Below are positions 53,961 through 63,930 of a DNA stretch of 64,000 nt, piece after piece (the stretch's first letter is position 1; every line of letters begins with the position of its first letter). Source of the stretch: Methyloversatilis discipulorum. GTDB lineage: Bacteria; Pseudomonadota; Gammaproteobacteria; Burkholderiales; Rhodocyclaceae. The position numbers and the translations under genes were made by a program. The notes beneath the pieces were generated by a model. It saw only the letters and a list, made by a program, of their open reading frames with translations. It searched no databases and was not told the DNA's origin. The stretch covers positions 3,224,001-3,288,000 of the forward strand of contig NZ_AZUP01000001.1 in assembly GCF_000527135.1 (NCBI RefSeq), written 5' to 3'.

Positions 53961-54047
53961 TCGGCGATGCACCCGGCCGGCATCGCCGGCCGGACCCGGA
54001 CACAGCGCCGCACCGCCCGGTGACGGCGACGACGGAGGAGCAGGAAG

Positions 54048-55103
54048 ATGATCCAGAACGACTATTACAGCCAGGACATGCACGGCCCTTACGAGCTCAT
54101 CAGCATCGGTGCGCTGGAACTGGAAGAGGGCGGCACGATTCCCGACTGCAGGCTGGCCGTGGTCACGCACGGCACGCTGAACGCGCGCAAGGACAACGCC
54201 ATCCTGGTGCCCACCTGGTACTCGGGCACCAGCAAGATCATCGAGCAGGTCTACATCGGCAAGGGCCACGCGCTCGATCCGGACAAGTACTTCATTGTCC
54301 AGATCAACCAGATCGGCAGCGGGCTGTCGAGCTCGCCGCACAACAGCGATGGCGCGATCGCGATGGAGCGCTTTCCGCGCGTGCGCATCGGCGACGACGT
54401 GCGTGCGCAGCAGCGCCTGCTGTCGCAGCAATTCGGCATCGAGAAGCTGGCGCTGGTGGTCGGCGGTTCGATGGGCGCGCAGCAGACCTGGGAATGGGCG
54501 GTGCGCTTTCCCGACCGCGTGCTGCGCGCGGCGCCGCTGGCCGGCACGGCGAAGAACAGCGAACACGACTACCTGTTCGCCGAGACACTGATCGAGGCCA
54601 TCGTCACCGATCCGAACTTCAAGGGCGGTCGCTACGCCGCCTCGTACGACGTGATCGACGGCCTGCGCCGGCACGCCAAGCTGTGGACGGTGATGGGCTG
54701 GAGTGTCGACTTCTTCCGCGAAGGGCGGCACCGCGTGCTCGGTTTCGAGTCGGTCGCCGATTTCGTCGATCGTTTCATGGTCGGCTACTTCGGGCCGATG
54801 GATGCCAACGACCTGCTGTGCATGGCGTGGAAGTGGCAGCGCGGCGACGTCAGCCGCCACGCCGGCGGTGATCTCGCGGCCGCGCTCGCCCGCGTGCGCG
54901 CGAAGATGTATGTGATGCCGATCAGCCACGACATGTTCTTCCCGCCCGAGGACTGCCGCCGCGAACAGCGTCTGGTGGCCGGCAGCGAACTGCGCGTGCT
55001 GGACAGCATCGACGGCCACTTCGCGTTGCTGGGCACCGACCCGGCGATGGTGGCGCAGGTGGATGTCCACCTCGCGGAGCTGCTCGCCACGCCTGCCGGC
55101 TGA
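54048..55103 (+). CDS. MetX-like alpha/beta hydrolase
   Basis: A 351-residue protein of the homoserine O-acetyltransferase-like branch. Nucleophile elbow GGSMGA (about 142-147), acid in ISHDMFFPPED and His in DGHFALLG complete the triad. It is not the typical MetX: the neighbourhood has no methionine genes, and a hydrolase for the ester or lactone made by the adjacent monooxygenase is plausible. GAGGAGCAGGAAG precedes ATG 54048. Confidence 0.82.
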   Translation: MIQNDYYSQDMHGPYELISIGALELEEGGTIPDCRLAVVTHGTLNARKDNAILVPTWYSGTSKIIEQVYIGKGHALDPDKYFIVQINQIGSGLSSSPHNSDGAIAMERFPRVRIGDDVRAQQRLLSQQFGIEKLALVVGGSMGAQQTWEWAVRFPDRVLRAAPLAGTAKNSEHDYLFAETLIEAIVTDPNFKGGRYAASYDVIDGLRRHAKLWTVMGWSVDFFREGRHRVLGFESVADFVDRFMVGYFGPMDANDLLCMAWKWQRGDVSRHAGGDLAAALARVRAKMYVMPISHDMFFPPEDCRREQRLVAGSELRVLDSIDGHFALLGTDPAMVAQVDVHLAELLATPAG

Positions 55104-55242
55104 GCGCGTGGCGGTTTCGCTGCGCTGCAACCTCGGCGCGCCGGACGCTCTGCTAAGCTGCCCCTGCCTGCCGGCTTGTGCCGGCAGGCGTGACCGGCGG
55201 CGCAGCGGACCGCGTCCGGCCTTCTCGTCGGGGGAGAACGAC

Positions 55243-56127
55243 ATGCCGAACATCATCACGCCGAAAGAACTGCCCCAGTGGGTGCCCGGCGAGGTGCTTT
55301 CGTCGAGCGACAACCTCGGCTGGAAGGGCGTGGGCCACCGCTCCTATCGCTATGCCGGGCTGGATGTGCCGATCCCGCCGCTGGATCATTTCATGGTCGT
55401 GCGCTACGCCGCCGGCCAGACGCCGATGGATCGCTGCTTCGACCAGCGCTGGTCGCGCGCCGACTGCCGTCCGGGTGACGCCTCGCTGCTCACCATGTCG
55501 GAGGCCTCGCACTGGCACTGGACCCAGCAGATCGACGTGTCGCACGTCTATCTGTCGAACGGCCTAATGTCGCGCGTGGCCGGCGAGGTGATGGACAGAC
55601 CGGTGGCCGAGGTGCGGCTGCACGACGTGCTGTGCGCGCGCGACCCGACACTGCTCGCGATCACCGATGCCATCACGCAGGAGGCGGTGCAGCCCGAAAT
55701 GGGCGGCCCGCTGTATGCCGAAACGCTGGGCACGCAGCTGGCGGTGCACCTGCTGCGCAAGTACGCCCAGGTCACCTTCCGCCACGACCTGCCGGGCGGC
55801 CGCCTGTCGCCGGCGCAGATGCGCCGCGTGCTCGACCTGATAGACAGCCGCCTGCACGAGGCGCTGACGCTGGAGGACATGGCCGAGGCGGCCGGCCTCG
55901 GCGTGTGCACCTTCCACCGCCGCTTCCGCGAGACACAGGGGCGGGCGCCGCATGCCTTCGTGATCGACCGCCGTGTCGAACGCGCGCGCCAGCTGCTCGC
56001 CGCCGGCGACCTGGCGGTCAAGGAGGTGGCGGCCAGCTGCGGTTTTTCCGATCAGGCGCACATGACGCGCGTGCTGCGCGCACGGCTCGGCACCACGCCA
56101 GCCAAGCTGCGCGCGGCGCGCGGCTAG
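55243..56127 (+). CDS. AraC-family transcriptional regulator
   Basis: A 294-residue protein. A cupin-like sensor is followed by the double HTH (LTLEDMAEAAGLGVCTFHRRFRE, VKEVAASCGFSDQAHMTRVLRARLG). GGGGAGAA precedes ATG 55243. Position suggests control of the monooxygenase-hydrolase pair. Confidence 0.9.
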   Translation: MPNIITPKELPQWVPGEVLSSSDNLGWKGVGHRSYRYAGLDVPIPPLDHFMVVRYAAGQTPMDRCFDQRWSRADCRPGDASLLTMSEASHWHWTQQIDVSHVYLSNGLMSRVAGEVMDRPVAEVRLHDVLCARDPTLLAITDAITQEAVQPEMGGPLYAETLGTQLAVHLLRKYAQVTFRHDLPGGRLSPAQMRRVLDLIDSRLHEALTLEDMAEAAGLGVCTFHRRFRETQGRAPHAFVIDRRVERARQLLAAGDLAVKEVAASCGFSDQAHMTRVLRARLGTTPAKLRAARG

Positions 56128-56134
56128 CGCCCGC

Positions 56135-56980
56135 TTACTGCAGCACCCGGAGCGCCACTGCGCCGGTGCCGACGACGACGATGGCGATGACGCGCGTCCG
56201 GCTGACCGGCTCCTTCAGCACCAGAGCGGCGATCAGCAGCGCGAACACCACCGATGTTTCGCGCAGTGCCGCCACCAGCGCGATCGGCGCGCGCGTCATC
56301 GCCCACAGCACCAGCGCGTAGGACGCCAGCGTGCCGGCGCCGCCGATCAGCGCGCGCCGGCCGCTGCCGTGCAGCCGGGCCAGGCCGGTTCGACCACGCT
56401 GCAGGCAGAAGATCAGAGCCAGCGCCAGACCGGTCAGCAGCAGCATCCACGCGGTGTAGCCGAAGGCGGAGCCGGACAGGCGCGCGCCGCGGCCATCGAT
56501 CAGCGTGTAGCCGGCGATCACCGCGCCGTTGACCAGCGCCAGCGCTGCTGAACCCAGGTGCAGGTGGCCGCGGCGCCGGGCGTCGCCGGCCAGCAGCAGG
56601 ATGCCGCCGCCAATCAGCAGGATGCCGGTCCACGCACCCGGCGACAGCCGTTCGCCGAGCAGCTGCGTCGCCGCCAGTGCGGTCAGGAGCGGTGCCGAAC
56701 CGCGCATCAGCGGATAGGCCAGACCCAGTTCGCCGCCACGGTAGGCGAGTGCCACCAGCGAGAAGTAGGCGACATGGATCAGCACCGAGGCGCTCAGCCA
56801 GGGCCAGCTGGCCGGCGCCGGCAAGGGCAGCAGCGGCAGCAGGCAGGCCGCCCACAGCGCGGCGCCGCCGACCATGAACACGGTGTCGCCGAAGGTGTCC
56901 TGCGAACTGCGCACCAGCGCATTCCAGCCGGCATGCAGCAGTGCCGCGAACAGCACGACCGCCATTACGTCCAGGGCCAT
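56135..56980 (-). CDS. EamA/DMT-family transporter
   Basis: A 281-residue protein with ten predicted membrane helices in two EamA repeats (second repeat from about 150). It is a small-metabolite exporter of the drug/metabolite superfamily; the substrate is unknown. It converges with the AraC gene. Confidence 0.88.
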   Translation of the reverse strand: MALDVMAVVLFAALLHAGWNALVRSSQDTFGDTVFMVGGAALWAACLLPLLPLPAPASWPWLSASVLIHVAYFSLVALAYRGGELGLAYPLMRGSAPLLTALAATQLLGERLSPGAWTGILLIGGGILLLAGDARRRGHLHLGSAALALVNGAVIAGYTLIDGRGARLSGSAFGYTAWMLLLTGLALALIFCLQRGRTGLARLHGSGRRALIGGAGTLASYALVLWAMTRAPIALVAALRETSVVFALLIAALVLKEPVSRTRVIAIVVVGTGAVALRVLQ

Positions 56981-57010
56981 GCCGTCGTCCTCCGCCGTGC
57001 GGGCGCTGTG

Positions 57011-57241
57011 TCAGTCGACCTGCTTCGGCGGCGCGGGCGGTGTTTCCTCGCGCACGCCGCGTATCACCTTGATCAGGCAGAACAGGAAGCCGGCGACGCC
57101 GACCGCGGTCATGATCAGCGACTGCCACAGCGGCCAGCCGCCGGTCTGGCTTTCGTCGATCAGGTTGAGCAGGCTCAGCGTCACCCCGGACATGCCGACG
57201 ATGGCGAAGCCGAGGGCGGCGAAGAAGAACAGTACGCGCAT
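57011..57241 (-). CDS. Small two-helix membrane protein
   Basis: A 76-residue protein with helices at about 3-28 and 41-64 and a proline-rich cytoplasmic tail. No family recognised. Same strand as and 30 bases upstream of the EamA gene, so possibly cotranscribed. Confidence 0.65.
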   Translation of the reverse strand: MRVLFFFAALGFAIVGMSGVTLSLLNLIDESQTGGWPLWQSLIMTAVGVAGFLFCLIKVIRGVREETPPAPPKQVD

Positions 57242-57430
57242 GAATGAGATCCAGTGAGAGGCGGCGCAGCGCCGGCGGCGGGCAAGCCGCCGCGGGTGCC
57301 CGGCGGCCTGCATTGTGTCCGAAGCGGCGGCGACCTGTGAAGCCGCGTCGCCGGCTTCGACCACGCGCGCGCTTGCGCGTGCCGCGAGCGCTCCGCGAGA
57401 ATGCGGCAACTTCACTCGCGAACCGACACG

Positions 57431-58345
57431 ATGAAACGCATCGTCATCCTCGGCACCGGCGGCACCATCGCCGGTCAGGCCCGGCAGGCCGGCGACAACG
57501 TCGGCTATACCGCCGCGCAGATCGCCGTCGGCGACCTGCTGGCGGCGATACCGGCACTGGCCGGCTTCGCGCTGGAAGCGGAACAGGTGGCGCAGGTCGA
57601 CAGCAAGGACATGTCCTTCGCCATCTGGCGTGCGCTGGCGCAGCGCACCGCGCATCACCTGGCGCGCGACGAGGTGGCCGGTGTCGTCATCACGCACGGC
57701 ACCGACACGCTGGAGGAAACCGCCTACTTCCTGCATCGCGTGCTGGCACCTGCCAAGCCGGTGGTGCTGACCGCGGCGATGCGCCCGGCCACCGCGCTGG
57801 CGGCCGATGGACCGCAGAACTTGCTCGACGCGGTGCGGCTCGCCGCGCTGCCGGGCGCGCGTGGCGTGCTCGCCTGCGTCGCCGGCGCGGTGCATGCCGG
57901 GTGTGACGTGCGCAAGGTGCACCCCTACCGCACCGACGCCTTCGATTCCGGTGACGCCGGCCCGCTCGGCCATATGGAAGAGGGACGGTTGCGGCAACTG
58001 CGCGACTGGCCGGCGGGCGAGGCGCTCGGTCTGGCCTGTACGCAGCGCGAGGACTGGCCGCGCGTCGACATCGTCGTCAGCGCGGCAGGGGTCGATGGCG
58101 CACTGGTCGATGCGCTGGTGGCGCTCGGCGCGCGCGGCATCGTCGCCGCCTGCACCGGCAACGGCACATTGTCCGCTGCGCTCGAAAGCGCGTTGCTGCG
58201 CGCGCAGGCGGCGGGCGTCGCGGTGTTGCGCGCCACCCGCATCGGCCGCGGCAGCATCGTCGAGACGACGGCGCAGGCGCTGCCGTCGGCCGGCGCGTTG
58301 ACGCCGGTGCAGGCACGCGTCGAACTGCTGCTCACCCTGCGCTGA
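57431..58345 (+). CDS. L-asparaginase
   Basis: A 304-residue asparaginase/glutaminase. ILGTGGTIAG carries the nucleophile Thr, and THGTDTLEETAYFL the second Thr with the Thr-Asp-Lys triad. It hydrolyses asparagine to aspartate and ammonia. No signal peptide, so probably cytoplasmic (type I). Confidence 0.93.
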   Translation: MKRIVILGTGGTIAGQARQAGDNVGYTAAQIAVGDLLAAIPALAGFALEAEQVAQVDSKDMSFAIWRALAQRTAHHLARDEVAGVVITHGTDTLEETAYFLHRVLAPAKPVVLTAAMRPATALAADGPQNLLDAVRLAALPGARGVLACVAGAVHAGCDVRKVHPYRTDAFDSGDAGPLGHMEEGRLRQLRDWPAGEALGLACTQREDWPRVDIVVSAAGVDGALVDALVALGARGIVAACTGNGTLSAALESALLRAQAAGVAVLRATRIGRGSIVETTAQALPSAGALTPVQARVELLLTLR

Positions 58346-58483
58346 CGCCGGGCATTCACAAAAAAGCACGAAGATTGCGCCGTCGGCGCGCTGCGACCGG
58401 GTCGCAAGCGCTTAAACTTCCGCTTCTGTGCACATCAAGAATAAGGTCGCCCGAGCGGCCGCCATAATCGAAGAACGCTTCCG

Positions 58484-60031
58484 ATGCGACGTCGCGCATT
58501 GACCACGCTGTTGACCGTGGCCGCCCTGCTTGCCGGGCTGCTGCCGGTGGCGGCCGCGCTCTATTTCTCCTGGGCCTACACGCTGCGGGTGGAATCCCAG
58601 CACCTCGATGCGCTGGCGCAGCAGGCGCTGGCACGCGCCGAGCAGGTGTTCGACGACGCGCAGTCCGAACTGGGCGGCCTGCAGAGTTTCCCGCAGCCAG
58701 CCTGCTCGCCGGCCCATATCGAGCGGCTGCGGCAGATCGCCTACTGCACGCCCTTCGTACGCGAGATCGCCTATGTCGAGAACGGCCAGATCGCCTGCAG
58801 CAGCATGGGCAGCGACGCACACCGCGTGCTGCCGGCGGCCGACTGGTCGGACGGCAAGGGGCGGCAGATCTGGTTCCGCGTCACGCACACGCTGGACGAC
58901 GTCAGACCGTCGGTGGCCATCGGCCGCGGCAGCCATATCGCACTGATCCACGCCAGCCACTTCCAGGCGCGCGCGGTCGGCGACACCCAGCTGGCAGTGC
59001 TCAGCACCACCGACTGGCTGCCGCTCGCCCACCTCGACCAGCCGCTGCTGCCCAGCATGATCGATACCGCGGTGACCGGTCGCGAGCGCATCCAGGGCGA
59101 CCGTCTGTATGCCGTCGCGCAGTCGGCGCAGCTGCCCATCGTCGCCGTCGGTGCGCAGTCGCGCGCCCAGCTGATGGCCGCATGGACCGAGCCGCTGGTC
59201 ATGATGACGCTGCTCGGCGTGCTGGTGAGCACGATGCTGATGTGGGCGGTGCGCCGCTTCGCGCGTCAATACTTCTCGCCGGCCAGCGCGCTGCTGTCGG
59301 CGATACGTCGCGGCGAACTGCGCGTGGCCTACCATCCGCAGATCAGGCTGTCCGACGGTCGTTGCGTCGGCGCCGAGCTGCTGGTGCGCTGGCCCGATCA
59401 GAACGAGCCGGTCATGAGCACCGACGACCTGGTGCATCTGGCCGAGCATTCCGGCTTCGAGCACGAAATCACCGCCCGCGTGCTGCGCACCGCCATTTCC
59501 GAAATCGGCGACCTGCTGCAGCGCCGGCCGGAGCTAACGGTGTCGCTCAACCTTGCCTCGCACGATCTGGAGCGCGGCGACCTGACCGAACTGCTGGCCG
59601 ACGCGCTGGACGGCAACGGCATCCGCCGCAGCCAGATCGAACTCGAACTGACCGAGCGCAACCTGATCCAGGCCGGCTCGGCCGGCGCGGTGCTGGCGCG
59701 GCTGCGCGAAGCCGGCCACAAGGTGCTGCTGGACGACTTCGGTACCGGCTATTCCAGCCTGTCCTATCTGCACGACCTGCCGGTCGATGCGCTGAAGATA
59801 GACCGCGCCTTCGTCGGCACCATCGGTTCCGAAACGCCGCACGCGCCGCTGGTGCCGCACATTGCCGAGATCGCTCGCACGCGCGGCCTGCACATGGTGG
59901 CCGAGGGCGTCGAAACCGAACAGCAGGCGGACTATCTGCGCGAGCAGGGCGTCGAGATCGCGCAGGGCTATCTGTACGCGCGGCCTATGGACGCCAGCGA
60001 GTTCCGCCACTTCCTCGCCACGCGCGGCTGA
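58484..60031 (+). CDS. CSS-motif EAL cyclic di-GMP phosphodiesterase
   Basis: A 515-residue protein: membrane helix near 7-28, periplasmic CSS-motif domain (Cys in PACSPAH and ACSS), a second helix near 238-258, then an EAL domain. The EAL signature is ELLVRW, with Glu kept. Other catalytic residues are visible: Asn in LNLASHDL, Glu in ELTERN, DDFGTGYSSL, Lys in LKIDRAFV, Glu in AEGVETEQQ. Disulfide state of the CSS cysteines gates such enzymes. Confidence 0.92.
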   Translation: MRRRALTTLLTVAALLAGLLPVAAALYFSWAYTLRVESQHLDALAQQALARAEQVFDDAQSELGGLQSFPQPACSPAHIERLRQIAYCTPFVREIAYVENGQIACSSMGSDAHRVLPAADWSDGKGRQIWFRVTHTLDDVRPSVAIGRGSHIALIHASHFQARAVGDTQLAVLSTTDWLPLAHLDQPLLPSMIDTAVTGRERIQGDRLYAVAQSAQLPIVAVGAQSRAQLMAAWTEPLVMMTLLGVLVSTMLMWAVRRFARQYFSPASALLSAIRRGELRVAYHPQIRLSDGRCVGAELLVRWPDQNEPVMSTDDLVHLAEHSGFEHEITARVLRTAISEIGDLLQRRPELTVSLNLASHDLERGDLTELLADALDGNGIRRSQIELELTERNLIQAGSAGAVLARLREAGHKVLLDDFGTGYSSLSYLHDLPVDALKIDRAFVGTIGSETPHAPLVPHIAEIARTRGLHMVAEGVETEQQADYLREQGVEIAQGYLYARPMDASEFRHFLATRG

Positions 60032-60061
60032 ACCCGGCGCGCGGCGCGCAGTCCATCGGCC

Positions 60062-60730
60062 GTGCTCACCCTTCATTCACTCCGCAAGACTTTGCCGGGC
60101 ACGCCGCCGCGCCTGCTGCTCGACGCTGTCGACCTGAGCGTCGCGCCGGGCGAATACGTCGCCGTGATCGGCGAATCCGGTGCCGGCAAGTCGACGCTGC
60201 TCAATCTGGTCGCCGGCCTCGACCGGCCGGATGCCGGCAGCGTCCATTTCGGCGCGCACGCGGTGTCCGCGCTCGACGACGACGCGGCCACGCTGTGGCG
60301 GCGGGTCGAGGTCGGTTTCGTGTTCCAGTCCTTCCACGTGCTGCCCTGGCTCAGTCTGGCCGACAACGTCGCGCTGCCGCTGGCGCTGGCCGGCCTGCCG
60401 GCTCGCGAGCGCGCAATCCGCGCCCGCGCGCAACTCGACGCGGTGGGTCTGGGCGAGCGCGCCGGCGACAGCCCGACCCGGCTGTCCGGCGGCGAGCTGC
60501 AGCGGGTGGCCATCGCCCGTGCGCTGGTGCATCGCCCGCGCCTGCTGCTGGCCGACGAACCGACCGGCAACCTCGACGCCGACAACGCCGAGCGCGTCGC
60601 CGCGCTGCTGCGCGACGCGGTGAAATCGAGCGGCGCCTGCGGCCTGCTGGTGACGCATTCGGCGGCGATGGCGGCCAGCGCTGACCGCGTGCTGCGGCTG
60701 GCGCGCGACGGTCGGCTGCACGATGCTTGA
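60062..60730 (+). CDS. ABC transporter ATP-binding protein, YbbA/LolD-like
   Basis: A 222-residue ATPase from GTG 60062. Walker A GESGAGKST, signature LSGGELQR and Walker B LLLADEPTGNLD are intact. It overlaps the permease gene by eight bases, forming a YbbAP-type system. Confidence 0.9.
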   Translation: MLTLHSLRKTLPGTPPRLLLDAVDLSVAPGEYVAVIGESGAGKSTLLNLVAGLDRPDAGSVHFGAHAVSALDDDAATLWRRVEVGFVFQSFHVLPWLSLADNVALPLALAGLPARERAIRARAQLDAVGLGERAGDSPTRLSGGELQRVAIARALVHRPRLLLADEPTGNLDADNAERVAALLRDAVKSSGACGLLVTHSAAMAASADRVLRLARDGRLHDA

Positions 60731-63191
60731 GTTGCTGTGGCGTTCGGCGCGGCGCGGTGCAAGCGCGCTGGCGCTGCTCGCCATCGCCCTCGGTGTGGCG
60801 CTCGGTGTTGCCGTGTCAGCCATCCATCGGGCGGCGCTGGACGAGTTCGAATCCGGCCTGCGCAGCGTGTCCGGCAGCGCCGACGTCGAGGCGGTGGCGC
60901 CGCGCAGCATGGACGAAATGCTCTACCCGCGGCTGGCTGCGTTGCCCGACGTGGCGGCGGCCAGTCCGCTGGTCGAGCGCGAGATCGAGGTCGAACGCGC
61001 CGGTCGCACGCTGAAGCTGCGCGTGATCGGCATCGACGCCTTCCGCGCTGCCGCGGTGCAGCCGACGCTGCTGCCGCCGGCTGACGGCATCGGCCGCCTG
61101 ATGCAGCCAGGCACGCTCTACCTGAGCCATGCGGCCGGTCGCGCACTCGGCCTGCAGCCGGACGACACGCTGACGCTGCGCGGTCATGCCTTCCGCGTTG
61201 CCGGCTGGCTGCCGGCGGCCGGCGAGGGCGCGGTGCTGGCGGTGACCGACATCGGCGACGCGCAGTGGCGGCTGGGCAGCGCCGGCCGCATCCATCGCGT
61301 CGCGCTGCGCCTGCACGCGGGCGTGGTGCGCGCCGATGCGATCGCGCGCATCGCCGCCGCACTGCCGGCCGACGTGACGCTGCAGACGCCGGCGCAGGCG
61401 CTGGAGCGCGCTGACCGGCTGTCGCGCGCCTATCGCGTCAACCTGGGTTTGCTGGCGCTGATCGCGCTGGCGGTCGGCAGCTTTCTGGTGGCGGCGACGC
61501 AGGCGGCGGCGATCGCCCGCCGCGTGTCGGAGATCGCCTTCCTGCGCGCGGCCGGGCTGACGCGCGGCCAGCTGATGCGGCTGCTGATCGGCGAAGGCGC
61601 GCTGCTCGGCGCCACCGGTGCCGCCATCGGCATCGCGCTGGGTCACGCGCTGGCGGCACTTGCCTTGCACCTGATCGGCAGCGACCTCGGTGCCGGCCTG
61701 ATCGCCGGTGTAGCACCACAGCTCGGCTTCGATGTCGCCGCCAGCGTCGGTTTCGGCCTGCTCGGCGTGGCGTCGGCGGCGGCCGGCGCGGCGTGGCCGG
61801 CGCGCGACGCGCTGGCGATCACGCCGGCGCAGGCACTGCGCGGCGGGGTGTTCACGCCGCCGCTGCGCCTGCTGGGTAACCGCCGCCGGGCCGTCGGCCT
61901 GCTGGCGCTGCTCGGGCTTGGCGCCGTCGCCGCGGCACAGCCGGCGATCGGCGGGCTGCCTCTGGGCGGCTATCTGGCGATCGGCTGCGTACTGGCGAGT
62001 GCGGTGCTGGCGGTGCCGCCGCTCGCCGCGGCACTGGCGCGGGCGCTGCCCGAAGGCAGCCGCCTGCCGCTGACGCTGGCCGCGGCGCGGCTGCGCGCCG
62101 AGCCGGGTTTCGCCTCGCGCAGCGCGGCCGGTGTGCTGGCGGCCAGCGCGCTCATCGTCGCGATGGCCGTCATGGTGTCGTCCTTCCGCGCGTCGGTCGA
62201 TCGCTGGCTGGGCGACGTGCTGCCGGCCGAGCTCTACATCCGCGGCGACCGCGACCGGCCGTGGCCTGAGGACATCGAGCGGCGCCTGTCGACGGTGCCC
62301 GGCGTCGCCCGCGTCGACGTACTGCGCCACCAGTCGCTGCTGCTGCGCGCCGACCTGCCGCCGGTGGCGCTGATCGCGCGCGCGCTGCCGGAGGACGCCG
62401 GACGGACCTTGCCGCGCGTCGGACCGGTGGCGCCGCCGGGCGCCCTGCCGCGCGTGTGGGCGTCGGAGGCGATGGCCGATCTGTACGGCTGGCGTGCCGG
62501 CAGCGAGGTCGAACTGCCGCTGGCCGGGCGCGCGCTGCGTGTGCAGGTGGCCGGCCTGTGGCGCGACTACGCGCGGCAGCACGGCGCGCTGGTGATCGAC
62601 CTCGAACGCTATCGCGCGCTGACCGGCGACCGCCTGGCCGACGACTTCGGCCTCTGGCTGGCCGACGGCGCGGACCCGAGCGCGGTCGCCGCGGCACTGC
62701 GCGACGCCAGCGGCGCCGGCGATGCGCTGGAACTCACGTCGAGCGAGGACATCCGCCGGCTGTCGCTGGGTGTGTTCGACCGCACTTTCGCCGCCACCTA
62801 CGCACTGGAGGCGGCGTCGGCGCTGATCGGTCTGGCCGGCATCGCCGCCGCCTTCGCCGCGTCGGCCGCGGCGCGCGTGCGCGAATTCGGCCTGCTGCGC
62901 CATGTCGGTTTCACGCGCCGGCAGATTGCTGCGCAGCTCGCCGCCGAGGGCCTGCTGTCGACCGTGCCTGGCCTGCTGCTCGGTCTGCTTGCCGGCTTCG
63001 CGATGAGCGCGCTGCTGATCGAAGTGGTGAACCGGCAGTCCTTCCACTGGAGCATGGACTGGGTGGTGCCCTGGAGTCTGCTCGCCGGCATCGTGCTGGC
63101 CATGCTGGCGGCCGCCACCGTCGCCGCACTGATCGGTGCCCGCCGCGCGCTCGCCATCGACGCCGTGCGCGCAGTGCGCATGGACGGGTGA
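60723..63191 (+). CDS. FtsX-like ABC permease, YbbP-like
   Basis: An 822-residue protein with two FtsX permease repeats (helices near 240-375 and 690-815), helices between them (about 390-500) and large extracytoplasmic domains, the layout of YbbP. Systems of this type (MacB/LolCDE superfamily) move lipids or lipoproteins or transmit force across the membrane; the substrate is unknown. Confidence 0.9.
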   Translation: MLELLWRSARRGASALALLAIALGVALGVAVSAIHRAALDEFESGLRSVSGSADVEAVAPRSMDEMLYPRLAALPDVAAASPLVEREIEVERAGRTLKLRVIGIDAFRAAAVQPTLLPPADGIGRLMQPGTLYLSHAAGRALGLQPDDTLTLRGHAFRVAGWLPAAGEGAVLAVTDIGDAQWRLGSAGRIHRVALRLHAGVVRADAIARIAAALPADVTLQTPAQALERADRLSRAYRVNLGLLALIALAVGSFLVAATQAAAIARRVSEIAFLRAAGLTRGQLMRLLIGEGALLGATGAAIGIALGHALAALALHLIGSDLGAGLIAGVAPQLGFDVAASVGFGLLGVASAAAGAAWPARDALAITPAQALRGGVFTPPLRLLGNRRRAVGLLALLGLGAVAAAQPAIGGLPLGGYLAIGCVLASAVLAVPPLAAALARALPEGSRLPLTLAAARLRAEPGFASRSAAGVLAASALIVAMAVMVSSFRASVDRWLGDVLPAELYIRGDRDRPWPEDIERRLSTVPGVARVDVLRHQSLLLRADLPPVALIARALPEDAGRTLPRVGPVAPPGALPRVWASEAMADLYGWRAGSEVELPLAGRALRVQVAGLWRDYARQHGALVIDLERYRALTGDRLADDFGLWLADGADPSAVAAALRDASGAGDALELTSSEDIRRLSLGVFDRTFAATYALEAASALIGLAGIAAAFAASAAARVREFGLLRHVGFTRRQIAAQLAAEGLLSTVPGLLLGLLAGFAMSALLIEVVNRQSFHWSMDWVVPWSLLAGIVLAMLAAATVAALIGARRALAIDAVRAVRMDG

Positions 63192-63204
63192 CGGCGACGC
63201 GCGA

Positions 63205-63930
63205 TTACGGCAGAGCGCTGCGCAGGTCGGCCACCGGATCGAGGCCGAAGCGCTCGGACAGCAGGTAGTCGACCAGGCGGCGCGCGCAGTCGGCCGGCGA
63301 CAGCAGTGCGCCGTCGCGCTGCAGTGCCTCGAAGCGGGCGCGGTTCGGGAAGTCCGCCAGCGGCGTGGCGCGGATCTGCGCCTGCATCGCGGTGTCGATG
63401 ACGCCCGGCGCCAGGCTGACGATGCGCGTGCCGGCCGGGGCGTCGAGCGCCGCCGCGCGGGCGTGCTGGTCCAGCGCGGCCTTGGTGGCGCAGTAGATGG
63501 ACCAGCCGGCATAGGGCGTGTGCGCGGCGCCGCTCGAAATGTGCACGATGCGCCGTTCGCTCGCGTGCGCCGCGACGGCGATCAGCGCGTCGGTCAGCGC
63601 CAGCGGGGCGGCGACATTGAGCGCCACCGCCTGCGCGATGGCCGCCGCGCCCTGGCGGCCGGCCGGCGCCACCGGTCCCAGCGTGCCGGCGTTGTTGATC
63701 AGCAGCACGCGGTCGGCCGCGGCGACGAAGCGCGCAAGCGCGTCACTCGCCAGCCAGCGCGCCAGCGCCGCCGCGTCGGCGAGGTCGAGCGCGACCTGGG
63801 TGAAGCCGTCGTCGTCGGGCTGCGGCGACCGGCCGCGTGCGAGACCGAGCAGCGGAATGCCGCGTGCGCGCAGCGTGGCGGCCAGCGCCTCGCCCAGTCC
63901 GTGGGTGTGACCGGTCAGTATGGCCTTCAT
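63205..63930 (-). CDS. Short-chain dehydrogenase/reductase
   Basis: A 241-residue SDR from ATG 63930. TGHTHGLGEA loop, NNAGTLGPV, Ser in ISSGAAH and YCATK. It resembles the YciK/sepiapterin reductase-like group; substrate unknown. It converges with the permease gene. Confidence 0.87.
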   Translation of the reverse strand: MKAILTGHTHGLGEALAATLRARGIPLLGLARGRSPQPDDDGFTQVALDLADAAALARWLASDALARFVAAADRVLLINNAGTLGPVAPAGRQGAAAIAQAVALNVAAPLALTDALIAVAAHASERRIVHISSGAAHTPYAGWSIYCATKAALDQHARAAALDAPAGTRIVSLAPGVIDTAMQAQIRATPLADFPNRARFEALQRDGALLSPADCARRLVDYLLSERFGLDPVADLRSALP